Below, one piece after another: positions 13,568-21,900 of a DNA stretch of 27,672 nt; positions within the stretch are counted from its first letter, which is position 1; each line of letters begins with the position of its first letter. The DNA is from a virus. The notes beneath the pieces are model-generated. The model was given only the letters and a program-made list of their open reading frames with translations, was not told the DNA's origin and ran no database searches. The DNA lies in the IMG/VR virus record IMGVR_UViG_3300011126_000115, positions 1 through 27,672 of that record; one strand, written 5' to 3'. The position numbers were made by a program, and so were the translations under genes.

Positions 13568-14301
13568 TATGAAGGATACCTTTTCCCGTTCGCCTTCGCC
13601 CACGCGATAGCGTCGGAGTCGGTGTTCGTGCCGGAGCGGTTGCCCGCGTCGTTCTTGGGCTTGTGCTTCGCGTCGGTGGGTTCGGCGGTGCCCTCGGTCT
13701 TCGAGTCGGCGAAGGAGACTTGAAGCATGTCGATGGTGAACGTGAGGGTCGAGCCGCTCGATGCGTCGCGCGGTGTGCGGACGTTCGTGATAACCATGTT
13801 CGCGAACTCTTGGTCGCCGAAGAGTTGCACGTCGATGAGTTGGCCCTCGGTCATGAGTGCGTCGAGCGCCTTGAAGACGTCGACGGTGCGGGTCACGAAG
13901 CCGTCGAACACGAGGACGGAGACGGTGCGCTTCTTCGGGAAGCGTGAAGCGTTCGCCGTTACCATGCGCGCGCCGAGGATGCCGGTCACGGGTTCTTTAT
14001 GCGGGGGAAGGTTCAAGCCCTTCTTCCGCACTCGTCCGCTCGGGGTGGTGACTGCGTCCGTCATGCCGTCGCGGGTATAGGGCTCGCGCGCGGGGGTGTC
14101 GGAGACCTGCACTTCGAGAGTGATGGCGCGGGGCTGCGGCTGGTAGTGGTCCGAGAGGACGGAGCCATTCTCGACGGGGTAGCTTGTGACGTCCGCCGCG
14201 CGCGAGAACTCTTCGAGGAGCGTCGCGTCGAAGTCGAGATATTTGACGGGGCCGGTCTTCGCGCCCTTCGGGTCTCGCTTCTGCCATGTGAGGAGTGCCA
14301 T
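13567..14301 (-). CDS. Dit-like baseplate/tail protein, 244 aa
   Basis: The N-terminal region contains VTSYPVENGSVLSDHYQPQP and RAITLEVQVSDTPA, the typical start of phage Dit-like distal tail domains (T..PVE.G...aDH....P..i.l...vsdtp). The middle (TVSVLVFDGFVTRTVDVFKA, LDALMTEGQLIDVQLF) and NMVITNVRTPRDASSGSTLT are strands of the ring fold. The last 45 residues are charged and probably disordered. It lies between tape measure and plug genes with TAATG overlaps at both ends, the normal place for a distal tail/baseplate adaptor. Confidence 0.75.
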   Translation of the reverse strand: MALLTWQKRDPKGAKTGPVKYLDFDATLLEEFSRAADVTSYPVENGSVLSDHYQPQPRAITLEVQVSDTPAREPYTRDGMTDAVTTPSGRVRKKGLNLPPHKEPVTGILGARMVTANASRFPKKRTVSVLVFDGFVTRTVDVFKALDALMTEGQLIDVQLFGDQEFANMVITNVRTPRDASSGSTLTFTIDMLQVSFADSKTEGTAEPTDAKHKPKNDAGNRSGTNTDSDAIAWAKANGKRYPS

Positions 14302-15536
14302 TATTTACCCTTGCCGCGGAGCGCCTTCTGCTCCTGTTGCTTGATGAGCGCCTGCACTTGCGCGGGGGTCATGCCGCGCGCGTCGACGTTCACGGTAGTC
14401 GAGGAGGTTGATGCCGCGCCGCCGCCGAACGCGGAGCGTCCCTTCGTGGGCGCGCGTCCCATCGAGTCGGCGTGTTGCTTGTCGGAGCCGAAGCCCATGA
14501 AGCCGAGAACTTGCCCGCCGAACTCGGTGAGCTTGTCCATGATGGGGCCGGAGACGTCGCCGAAGTCGCGGATGGCGATGCCGAGGTCGTCCCAGTATAT
14601 CGCGAGCGTCGCGAGCCCTGCGCCCACTGCGACGACTGCGCCCGAGATTGCTAGCATGGTGAGGGAGATGGGGGCGATGGCAATCATGAGCGCGATGCCC
14701 GCGGTAGCGGCTGCGCCCATCGCGGTCGCGATGAGGAAGACGCCGCTCGCTACGATGGGTCCCATCATGCCGGTCTTCTGCAACCACACGAAGAACTTCT
14801 CCGCGCCTTCCGCCGCCTTGATGAAGGTCGGACCGATGGCCTTGAAGACTTGGTCGGAGATGCCGCGCTTCGCCTGCTCGACGTTCGCCTTGACGTCCTC
14901 GAAGGTCTCGGCGAGTGCGCCGCCCTCCGCGGTGAGTCCGCCTAGCTCGCGTCGCTTGTCGATGAGTGCGGTGAACTCCTCGGACGATGCCGCGAAGACT
15001 GCGCGGTTCTTGTTCCATCCGCGCCCGAGGATGTCGCCCATCGCCGCCGCCTGCTCGGTCGTCTTGTTCGACTTCGACCATGCGCGGTGAATCGCGAGGA
15101 CCTTCTCTTCCTGCTTCAACTCGCCGAACTCTTGTGCGTTGATGTTCAACAAGTCGAAGAGGTCGGTGTACTCCTTCGAGCCGCTCATCGCTTCCGCGGT
15201 CGCCTTCTCTAGCGACTTGAACATCTTCGTCATCGTGCCGACGGAGCCGTCCCCGCCGAGTCGCTTGAAGACGAACTGCACGTCTTCGAGGAAGGCGAAG
15301 GAGACTTCGAGACCCTTCGCCGCCTTTGCCATCGAGTCTAGCTCTTTGCTTATCTCGTTGATTTTGCGCGAGACTGCATGGAGGGCGACCGCGCCGATGA
15401 CGAGGACGGCTGCGGACACGAGCCCGACCGCCTTCTTCACGCGCGCGAGACCCTTCTCCGCCTTCTTCATTCCGGCGTTGAAGCGTTTCGTCTGCGCGAC
15501 GATTTGAACGTAAACAACTTTTGCTGCGCCTGCCAT
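14301..15536 (-). CDS. Tail tape measure protein, 411 aa
   Basis: The protein is helical from end to end, with a positively charged start (QTKRFNAGMKKAEKGLARVK) and a hydrophobic stretch (VGLVSAAVLVIGAVALHAVS). Two longer membrane-like segments lie at about residues 255 to 320 (GPIVASGVFLIATAMGAAAT, ALMIAIAPISLTMLAISGAV), and an Ala/Gly/Thr tail follows. This is the normal plan of a tape measure that fills the tail tube, sets its length and helps DNA passage through the membrane. At 411 residues it is short for the family; at the usual 1.5 angstrom per residue it implies a tail tube of about 60 nm. It follows the chaperone genes, as expected. Confidence 0.87.
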   Translation of the reverse strand: MAGAAKVVYVQIVAQTKRFNAGMKKAEKGLARVKKAVGLVSAAVLVIGAVALHAVSRKINEISKELDSMAKAAKGLEVSFAFLEDVQFVFKRLGGDGSVGTMTKMFKSLEKATAEAMSGSKEYTDLFDLLNINAQEFGELKQEEKVLAIHRAWSKSNKTTEQAAAMGDILGRGWNKNRAVFAASSEEFTALIDKRRELGGLTAEGGALAETFEDVKANVEQAKRGISDQVFKAIGPTFIKAAEGAEKFFVWLQKTGMMGPIVASGVFLIATAMGAAATAGIALMIAIAPISLTMLAISGAVVAVGAGLATLAIYWDDLGIAIRDFGDVSGPIMDKLTEFGGQVLGFMGFGSDKQHADSMGRAPTKGRSAFGGGAASTSSTTVNVDARGMTPAQVQALIKQQEQKALRGKGK

Positions 15537-15542
15537 GTGGGG

Positions 15543-15763
15543 TTACTTCTTTCGGTTCTGCTCTTCTTCGAGAGCTTCAAAATAGTCGAGGATGTCGTGA
15601 GCGTCGGCTGCGTCGTCGATGCTCCACTCGTCGAGGATGCCGACGAGGTGTCGTTGATGTGCTCGGAGACCGCGAGGCGCCAAACAAACCAGTTGACGTC
15701 GGGTGCTTCTACTCTGCTTCGTTCGCTCCGACTAGCTCGTCGAGGCGAAGGTCGGCTAAAAAA
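15543..15763 (-). CDS. -1 frameshift extension of tail assembly chaperone (frame-disrupted)
   Basis: After a -1 slip the chaperone frame continues as FFSRPSPRRASRSERSRVEA and then the clearly protein-like DVNWFVWRLAVSEH. Past about 15655 that frame becomes Ser/Thr-rich text that runs to 15467 inside the tape measure gene. Two bases on, the natural sequence resumes as RHLVGILDEWSIDDAADAHD and ILDYFEALEEEQNRKK, ending at TAA 15545-15543, just before the tape measure start. No ATG, GTG or TTG exists in the -1 frame here, so expression must come through frameshifting. It resembles small W..R......L.EWS..D..DA...LD proteins (DUF6889 from memory) often placed here. Deleting two bases, or adding one, near 15650-15662 restores it. 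Confidence 0.6.
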
Positions 15764-16101
15764 TCGGAGAAGTTCCACATGATGCACTTGCCGAGGAGAT
15801 GTAGCATCGAACCGAGGTGCCCTGCGAAGTGTTGTTCTACGAGTGCCTTCCCCATTGGGACCCAGTTGCCCGACTCGTTCAAGCGGAGACAATGCTCGCC
15901 GAACATACGGTCGCGGAAGAAGTTGATGTCTTCAACGCGGAGCCGCGAGGGGAGGGTCGCGAGGATGTTCTCGGAGATGCCCTCGGCGGAGCCGAGGAGG
16001 GAGAGGAGCTTGACGAGGACCTCTTGCGATTTCGCGAGGGGGAGTTGCTTGATGCAGAAGGTGTCGTCGCCGAGTTCGAGTTCGAGTTCTTTTAGTGCCA
16101 T
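15709..16101 (-). CDS. Tail assembly chaperone, 130 aa
   Basis: This protein of the late tail cluster is expected to coat the tape measure before tube assembly, as lambda gpG does. It starts MALKELELELGDDTFCIKQL and has helical segments (AKSQEVLVKLLSLLGSAEGI, LVEQHFAGHLGSMLHLLGK). It sits between tube and tape measure, the standard place for chaperones. It carries a slippery heptamer at 15757-15763 and so would be made in two forms: the 130-residue form and a minor -1 form of roughly 185 residues. The ribosome site AGGAACCAC lies just before the ATG. The family is assigned from position and the frameshift site more than from sequence. Confidence 0.8.
   Translation of the reverse strand: MALKELELELGDDTFCIKQLPLAKSQEVLVKLLSLLGSAEGISENILATLPSRLRVEDINFFRDRMFGEHCLRLNESGNWVPMGKALVEQHFAGHLGSMLHLLGKCIMWNFSDFLADLRLDELVGANEAE
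15757..15763 (-). promoter_or_regulatory. -1 programmed ribosomal frameshift site (TTTTTTA)
   Basis: The coding strand reads GA T TTT TTA GCC in the chaperone frame, so codons TTT and TTA are exactly in the XXY YYZ position. This is the canonical -1 slippery heptamer. Xu, Hendrix and Duda described conserved -1 shifts of this kind in tail assembly chaperones of double-stranded DNA phages. The -1 frame stays open past the chaperone stop. Confidence 0.82.
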
Positions 16102-16125
16102 GTGGTTCCTTGTATGTCATCCGCT

Positions 16126-16257
16126 ACATGTCGCTCTTCGAGACGCTGTAGGTAGCTTCCGACATGTCGCTCTTCGAGATGGTGTAGGTAGCTTCCGACA
16201 TGTCTCGCTTCGAGACGGGGTAGGTAGCTTCCGACATGTCGCTCTTCGAGACGATGT
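16126..16257. repeat. 36-bp tandem direct repeats, about 3.7 copies
   Basis: Units start at 16126, 16162, 16198 and 16234 with consensus ACATGTCGCTCTTCGAGACG then NTGTAGGTAGCTTCCG. The last unit breaks off after about 24 bases. Copies differ at few positions (for example CTCTTC versus TCGCTT in unit 3). Units 2 and 4 contain the perfect 10-bp palindrome CGACATGTCG across their left edge. There are no variable spacers, so it is not CRISPR. The repeats lie in the non-coding gap between the tube and chaperone genes and look like a multi-site protein-binding array. Confidence 0.85.
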
Positions 16258-16280
16258 GGGGTGTAGTGTGTGGAGTGCGC

Positions 16281-16389
16281 CACCTACATCCGAAGCGGGA
16301 ACATTACACGAAAACACAACTTCTGCGATTTCATGTAATATTCCGACTTCGCGTTTCGGCGGGGGGTCGGGTGTGTGCCCTTGTAGGTG
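16281..16389 (-). promoter_or_regulatory. Nested inverted-repeat RNA/DNA element after the tube gene
   Basis: A 20-bp inverted repeat (16291-16310 with 16332-16351) surrounds a 21-base AT-rich loop. In minus-strand RNA 19 of 20 positions pair, three as G-U, while on the plus strand the same three would be C-A mismatches. An outer 8-bp pair, TGTAGGTG (16382-16389) with CACCTACA (16281-16288), encloses it and begins right after the tube stop codon. No U tract follows, so it is not an ordinary terminator. Function unknown. Confidence 0.7.
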
Positions 16390-16821
16390 TTACAGGTTGC
16401 CGCCCGTGAACTCGATGAGCTTGTCGACCTGCAAAGTCCACGTCCGCTCGTTGGCTTCGCGTCCGTAGGTCACGTCGGGGGCCTTCATAATCCAAGCGTT
16501 GCCCGCCGTGTAGAGGGAGGTGCCATTCAAGTCGGTCACGAGAATCGCGCCCACGCCTGCGCCGCCCGGACTATTCAAGTCTGCGACGTGAATCGCGGAG
16601 AAGAGGTCGTTCGTGGGCGAGGTGCTCATGAGGATGATTTCCACGGTAGCCCTGCGGTCGTTGGTCTTGCTACGCGAGACCTCGCCGTCGGTGCCGACGA
16701 CCGACGTGAAGGCGTCGGTCTCGTGGGAGATGGTGAGGAAGTCGCCGTCGGCGAAGCCCTGCGCGGGGACGCCTGCAAAGGCGACCTGCACTTGGTTGCT
16801 ATCATAAATGCGAGTAGTCAT
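16390..16821 (-). CDS. Tail tube protein, DUF3277-like, 143 aa
   Basis: The inner tube through which DNA passes. The sequence is close to the DUF3277 phage structural family: RIYDSNQVQVAFAGVPAQGF, then ADGDFLTISHETDAFTSVVG, TDGEVSRSKTNDRRATVEI, LMSTSPTNDLFSAIHVADL and a C-terminal REANERTWTLQVDKLIEF ending GGNL. Family members are about 140 to 150 residues, so this is full length. A GTAAGGTAAATCACA leader gives a ribosome site overlapping the sheath stop region. It follows the sheath gene by 11 bases, the usual sheath-tube pair. Confidence 0.9.
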   Translation of the reverse strand: MTTRIYDSNQVQVAFAGVPAQGFADGDFLTISHETDAFTSVVGTDGEVSRSKTNDRRATVEIILMSTSPTNDLFSAIHVADLNSPGGAGVGAILVTDLNGTSLYTAGNAWIMKAPDVTYGREANERTWTLQVDKLIEFTGGNL

Positions 16822-16832
16822 TGTGATTTACC

Positions 16833-18524
16833 TTACAGGTTGAGTTCGCCCTCGATGGCGACCTTGTGGATGGCGCCCGCGAGAACTGCGCGGAAGGTTA
16901 CATCGTTGAGGGTTCGGGATGATTTGTCCGCCGCCGAGACGTCGGTGGCGAGGGGGACGGTGCAAGTGGGCTCGGGGTCCGCTGCGATGAAGTCGCGCGC
17001 GATGCCCTGATTCAACTGCGCGAGAATCTCGCCACGCACTGCCTGGATCCCAGCGTCAGTGTAGGGGAGTTTGTCGTTGTTGAAGAGCAAAGTGTAGACG
17101 CGCTCTTGAATCCGCGCCGCGAGCCAGTCGGCCCCACGCATCACGTCAATGTATTCTCCCCCACAAGCTACGCCGTAGCGCGTTATGTTTACGCCTGCGA
17201 GTGTCGAGAGGAAGTTGACGTTCTTCGCTTCGAGGTTCGTCCGCTCGGTGGCGGTGAGAATCTGCGAAGTGACGGATGAGAGTTGCTTGTATGCCCAAGT
17301 TATGCTACCTGCATCCTCGGGGAGTGCTCGCCCTGCCATCGCTGCGCCGACCTTCTCGGTCCCGTCGCGGTGGAAGAAGAGCATGGTCCGGTCGTAGTTC
17401 GCCGCCTTCAAGTCGTAGGCGATGGAGGTCACGTCGGAAGCCGAGGAGCCCGATGCGACGAGGGAGTCTGCACTCTGCACGAGTACAATCTTCTTCGCTG
17501 CTTCGGTCCATGCCGCCGCCGCGGTGATTTCGCCCGCGCCCGTCGAGTCGACGGGGAGGAGACAATACCAGTCCGGGTCGTAGAGTTCGATGGCCGCCAT
17601 GTCGGTCGCGAGTCCGGGGTCGGCGGTGGTCTCTAGGTGAGTCCAGCCTTCGCCCGTCAACGTGATGCCGAAGTAGTCGCCCGCGGTGGTCGCGGTGATG
17701 GTGGCGACGGTGCCGCCGTCAACCAAGCCGATGAGCGAGGTGCCGTTCTGCTCTACGTCTGCGTCGAGCCATGCGATGAGGTCGCCGACTGCGTCGGCTT
17801 CGGTCACGGCTGCGGCGAAGATGTTAGTGCCTGCGGTGAAGGTCTCGGTCGTCGCGACTGCCGCGTCGGTGAAGCCCGCCTTGTGACGGAGTAGCATCGA
17901 AGTAGCCGATGCCTTGACCGCCTCGACGGTTCCGTGAATGGCTTGCCCTGCGAAGTACTCGACGCCATCGGTGCCGGTGAGGTTGATGGCCGCGACGATG
18001 AAGTCGATGCTCTCCTCGGCGGTCGAGCCGATGGTGATGTCGTTCAAAGCTGCGGGTGCCGCCTCGAAGGTGTAGACGGTCGCGCCGATTGTCATCGTGT
18101 CCGATGCCGTCGGGGTCGTGTCGAGGGTGAGGATGCCCGAGAAGCCTGCGACGAGGTCGAAGGTCTCGCCCGACGTTGCGCCGGGTCCGGTGATTTCGAG
18201 GGAGGTGGTCTCGCCTGCGATGATTGCGTCGGAGCCGGGGGTGAGGGTTACGACCTGCGTCGCGGGGAGTGCCTTGCGTCCGACCTTGAAGGACGGGGGG
18301 CTAGGATTCTGCGCGAGAAGGTCCGACGCGGCGACGTAGACCGGGGAGGTCGTGGCGAAGCCGTCATCGGTCAAGCCGGTGAGGGTGCTGTAGGTTCGAA
18401 CCCGCTCGGGGAAGATGCTCGTCGAGAAGTAGGCGAGCAGTAGCGGTGTTCCGAAACCCGCCTGAGTCGGCGTCGTCGTGTTCCGGTCAATGTTGACCGT
18501 GATGATTTGATTCAAATCTGACAT
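16833..18524 (-). CDS. Contractile tail sheath protein, DUF3383-like, 563 aa
   Basis: This gene shows that the phage has a contractile tail. The first part (MSDLNQIITVNIDRNTTTPT, QAGFGTPLLLAYFSTSIFPE, RVRTYSTL) and the C-terminal part (LFNNDKLPYTDAGIQAVRGE, ILAQLNQGIARDFIA) match DUF3383 sheath proteins. Between them, at about residues 80 to 260, lies a Thr/Ala/Gly-rich beta insertion, the protruding domain found in larger sheaths. The C-terminal FRAVLAGAIHKVAIEGELNL strand is the usual handshake arm. AAGGAATCCTAACC is the ribosome site. The 65-base gap upstream holds a 12-bp palindrome. Confidence 0.9.
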   Translation of the reverse strand: MSDLNQIITVNIDRNTTTPTQAGFGTPLLLAYFSTSIFPERVRTYSTLTGLTDDGFATTSPVYVAASDLLAQNPSPPSFKVGRKALPATQVVTLTPGSDAIIAGETTSLEITGPGATSGETFDLVAGFSGILTLDTTPTASDTMTIGATVYTFEAAPAALNDITIGSTAEESIDFIVAAINLTGTDGVEYFAGQAIHGTVEAVKASATSMLLRHKAGFTDAAVATTETFTAGTNIFAAAVTEADAVGDLIAWLDADVEQNGTSLIGLVDGGTVATITATTAGDYFGITLTGEGWTHLETTADPGLATDMAAIELYDPDWYCLLPVDSTGAGEITAAAAWTEAAKKIVLVQSADSLVASGSSASDVTSIAYDLKAANYDRTMLFFHRDGTEKVGAAMAGRALPEDAGSITWAYKQLSSVTSQILTATERTNLEAKNVNFLSTLAGVNITRYGVACGGEYIDVMRGADWLAARIQERVYTLLFNNDKLPYTDAGIQAVRGEILAQLNQGIARDFIAADPEPTCTVPLATDVSAADKSSRTLNDVTFRAVLAGAIHKVAIEGELNL

Positions 18525-18555
18525 GGTTAGGATTCCTTGGGGGAGGGTGCGGTTG

Positions 18556-18567
18556 TTGACTAGTCAA
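18556..18567. promoter_or_regulatory. 12-bp perfect palindrome TTGACTAGTCAA upstream of the sheath gene
   Basis: A perfect 12-base palindrome in the only larger gap (65 bases) between the tail fibre and sheath regions. It could be an operator or regulator site; TTGACT also resembles a -35 box, but no -10 is at the right distance. One palindrome of this size can occur by chance. Confidence 0.35.
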
Positions 18568-18589
18568 GGCGAGCGGGTGCGCGCCGGAG

Positions 18590-18946
18590 TTATTCGGGTG
18601 GGAGGGGGGTGGGCTTCGGTTCGATGGGGGTGAAGGTTCCGCCGCGGCGAGCTTGCCACACGCCTACCGCGTGAACGATGCGCGCGCGGACGGAGATGCC
18701 TCGGACCTCGACGTCGAGCCAGGGGAGCGAGGTGTCCGCGAGGAGCGCGTCTTCGAGTGCGGTCTTCGCGCCGAGCATAAGATACAACGCCCACTCGCCG
18801 GGGTACGCGGCGAAGAGGTCGTCGAGCTTCGAGCGGAGTTGCGCTTCGGTTTGTCCGAGGTCGTCCGCGAGTTGGATGAAGGTGTTCATCGGGTACGTTA
18901 GCCGCGACATGGTTGCCGACTCTTCTATGAAACTGAGGAAGTCCAT
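18590..18946 (-). CDS. Hypothetical protein, 118 aa
   Basis: The family is not recognised. It is a soluble helical protein (NTFIQLADDLGQTEAQLRSK, LDDLFAAYPGEWALYLMLGA, KTALEDALLAD). A strand-rich section follows (LPWLDVEVRGISVRARIVHA), with a proline-rich end (PIEPKPTPLPPE). The start at 18946 lies 1 base after the fibre stop with GGAG 13 bases before it; Met13 at 18910 with GAAGAG is an alternative. Between fibre and sheath genes it could be a small fibre or neck accessory. Confidence 0.65.
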   Translation of the reverse strand: MDFLSFIEESATMSRLTYPMNTFIQLADDLGQTEAQLRSKLDDLFAAYPGEWALYLMLGAKTALEDALLADTSLPWLDVEVRGISVRARIVHAVGVWQARRGGTFTPIEPKPTPLPPE

Positions 18947-18947
18947 G

Positions 18948-21900
18948 CTATAGGTAGTTCTCCAAAGGCGCCCAACGATAGTACATCATGTCGCCCGTTC
19001 CGTATTTCGGATAGCAAATCGCGCCGCCGCCCGGTGTGATTGTCATCTTCGGGCCAGTGGTTAGGAAGCCGTCCATCGAGGCGTGAGGACCCGTTCCCCC
19101 GTAGGTGTAGGAGCAGTGATTTCGACACCACTCGGTAGTCGTCTTCCCGCTCTCGTGGATGGAGTACCATACTTGGTTCGCGGTCACGGCTGCGAGGTTC
19201 GATTGAAACGCGCACTCGTCGCCCGCGATGAGCCAGTGACAGTCTTGCTTGTTGTAGAAGGTTCCCGTGTAGCTTGAACCGCGTTCGTTCATCCAAAGGT
19301 TTGGGGTGGCGTTGTCGTCGAGCCCCATCCAACAGTCGAGATGTTCGCAGTAGAAGATGCGTTCGAGTTCGTCGGTCCCGAGTTCGGTCGGGGTGTGATA
19401 AGACCACGTCGTGCTATTCGTTGTGAAGTAGAACTTTTGGTCGTAGGTTCCGCACACGACTGCGGTGTAGCCGCGCGTGTGGTCGTGCGCGATGTCGACG
19501 GGGTAGTCGCCCGAGAGGGGGTAGGTGCTGTAGACGTACCACGTCACGCCGCCATTTGTGCTGTATTCTAGTTTGGGGACCGTGCCCGCACTGTAGCCGC
19601 ACGCGATGAACTTCCCATGAATCGCGTCGAATATAATCCCGGTGCAAGTTGCGATGGAGTTGAAGGTGTGGGTCGAGAAGGAGAGGGTGGAGAGGTTCGT
19701 CGAGCGGTAGACGTTCGTCCCGTTGACGAAGAGAACCTCCTCGTCGCTCGCAGCCCATCCGCCCTGCGCGCCGACGGTGCCGGTGGTTCGGACGTTCGTC
19801 TTCGCGTTCCATGTCTTCCCGTCGGTCGAGGTCGAGGCGAAGATGTCGCCGAGGCTAACATCATACCACGACATGTAGTAGCGTTTCGCGTTACGGTCCC
19901 ATCCGATGTTCATGTTCGTGTCCGATGCACTGTAGGAAGTGATGGGTCCGTTGTTGACTTCGTAGACGCGCGCCATCGCGTGCGCTGCGTCGGAGCCCGA
20001 GAGCCGCGAGGCTTCCGAGAGGTTCTGCATCGCGCCCGTGTCGTCGGTGTGCATCCGGTCGGAGGGGGCGTTGTTGAGGACCCAGTCCTTACCTTCGCCA
20101 GCGGTTGACGTTGGTCCGGTCGCGCGCTCCTTCATGCGGACGGCTGCGGTCGCGTTCGAGAGGGAGAGTTCCCCCGAGATGTAGAGGAAGTCGGTGTTCG
20201 TGTTCATGTAGTAGCCGGTGCCCGAGACGTTCCATGTAGGGATAGCGTAGTTGGTCGGGCTTTGACTGCGGAGAACATACCAGTCGATGTCGAGGTCGTC
20301 GGTCCAGATAGGACTAGCGACTATCGCCGCCTGCGCCCACAACTCACACGAGCCCGCGATGGGGGTGTTGACGTTCGCCGCGCGTTCGGCGAAGAACGCC
20401 GCGTCTTGTTGCCGCGTGCCATCCTTGTCGACGTAGCGTGTGTGGTCGTCGTCGGCGAGTCCGCCGAGTGCGCCGTGGTCCGTGATGCCGCCCGCGAGGG
20501 TCCACACGTTCGCGTCGGTGGTCGCGTCGACGAGGGTCCACGCCTTGTCGCCGGTCGTGTCGATGTAGACGTGCCCGACGAGCTTGCCGTTACCAGTCGA
20601 GACGCCGGGGTCGCCCGAGCCCGAGAGGGCCGCGCGCGCCGTGTTCGTGACGACGTCCGCGTGGTCGGTGCCCGCCGAGGTGCGGTGGGTCGTGTTGAGT
20701 CCGACCGCGGCTGCTTCGCCCTTCAAGTCGAGCGCCGTTTGCGTCGCCGTCGAGATAGGCTTCGCCGCGTCTGAGGTGTCGTCGGCGTTGCCGAGACCGA
20801 CCTCCGCCTTCGTGACTGCGTGGGGGTTGCCCGTGACGGTGCCGCGGTGCGTGAGGTCGAGAGCGTTCGCTGCGGTGTTCGCCGCGACGTCTGCATGGTC
20901 GGAGCCGTCGCCCGCCGCGTGTGCGTCGCCTGCGCCGCCGACTTCGTCGGTGTTCTCTTCGTGGACCCAGTCCGAGCCGTCGTATAGGAGCCGGTCGTTC
21001 TTCGCGTAGTCGGTCGAGCCGTCCGCGCCGCCGAGGTCCTGCGTGCCTGCGGTGGTGACTGAGTAGGTGTCGCCCGAGGCGCCCGCGTAGGGGAGCGCCA
21101 ACGAGGGGGAGTTCGGGGTCGCGTTGTAGCCGCCCTTGAACTCTAGCGCCGAGACGGGGAGTTGCGACGAGGGGAGGAGCCCGGAGCCGTCGAGCGAGGC
21201 GTAGCCGCCCGCGATGCCCTTGTTCGCCGCGTCCTCCTTCAAGTCGAGTGCGGTTTGCTGCGCCGTCGAGACCGGCTTGTCGGCGTCGCTCGTGTCGTCT
21301 GCGGAGCCGAGCCCCACTTCGCTCTTCGTGACGGCGTGGGGGTTGCCCGTGACGGTTGTGCGGTGGTCGGAGTTGAGGGTCGCCTCGGCTTGCGATGCCG
21401 CGCCGAGGGTCGTGCGCGCGAGGGCTGCGGTGGCGTCGTCGACGAGGGTCGCCCCGAAGGCGGAGATGGTCGTGCTCGCGGGGAGGGCGAAGGTCTTCAA
21501 GTCCGCGTCGACCTCGGAGTCCATGAGGGCGCCCGCGGCGGTGACGTTCGCCGTGTCGGTCACGTCTGCGAGTGCCTCGATGCCGCCGAGCTTCGCCTTC
21601 TCCGCGTCGGTGTAGGCGTTCGTGTCGGCTTCGCCCTCGTAGGCGACCTTGATTTCCGCGCCGGTTTGGTCGGCGGTGGCGGAGTCCTCGATGGTGCCGA
21701 GCTTGGTCTTCTCCGCGTCGGTGTAGGCGTTCGTGTCGAGTTCCGCTTCGTAGGCGACCTTGATTTCCGCGCCCGTTTGGTCGGCGGTCGCCGCGGTCTC
21801 GATGCCTGCGAGCTTCGTGTTCTTCGTGTCGGTGTAGGCGTTCGGCTCGACCTCGTAGAGGGCCTTGATTTCCGCGCCCGTTTGGTCCGCGGTTGCCGAG

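Noticed and set aside
13999-15090. 363-codon plus-strand frame opposite the tape measure
   Set aside because: It has no ribosome site or family motif, and the true tape measure and Dit-like genes occupy the other strand.
16126-16257. Possible CRISPR array
   Set aside because: The 36-bp units are contiguous with no unique spacers, so it is a plain tandem repeat.
16092-16283. GTG-started 63-codon frame through the repeats (HVGSYL..LEER repeats)
   Set aside because: The frame is open because 36 is divisible by 3. No good ribosome site, changes between copies are not biased to silent positions, and it overlaps the chaperone start. I treat it as non-coding, with some doubt.
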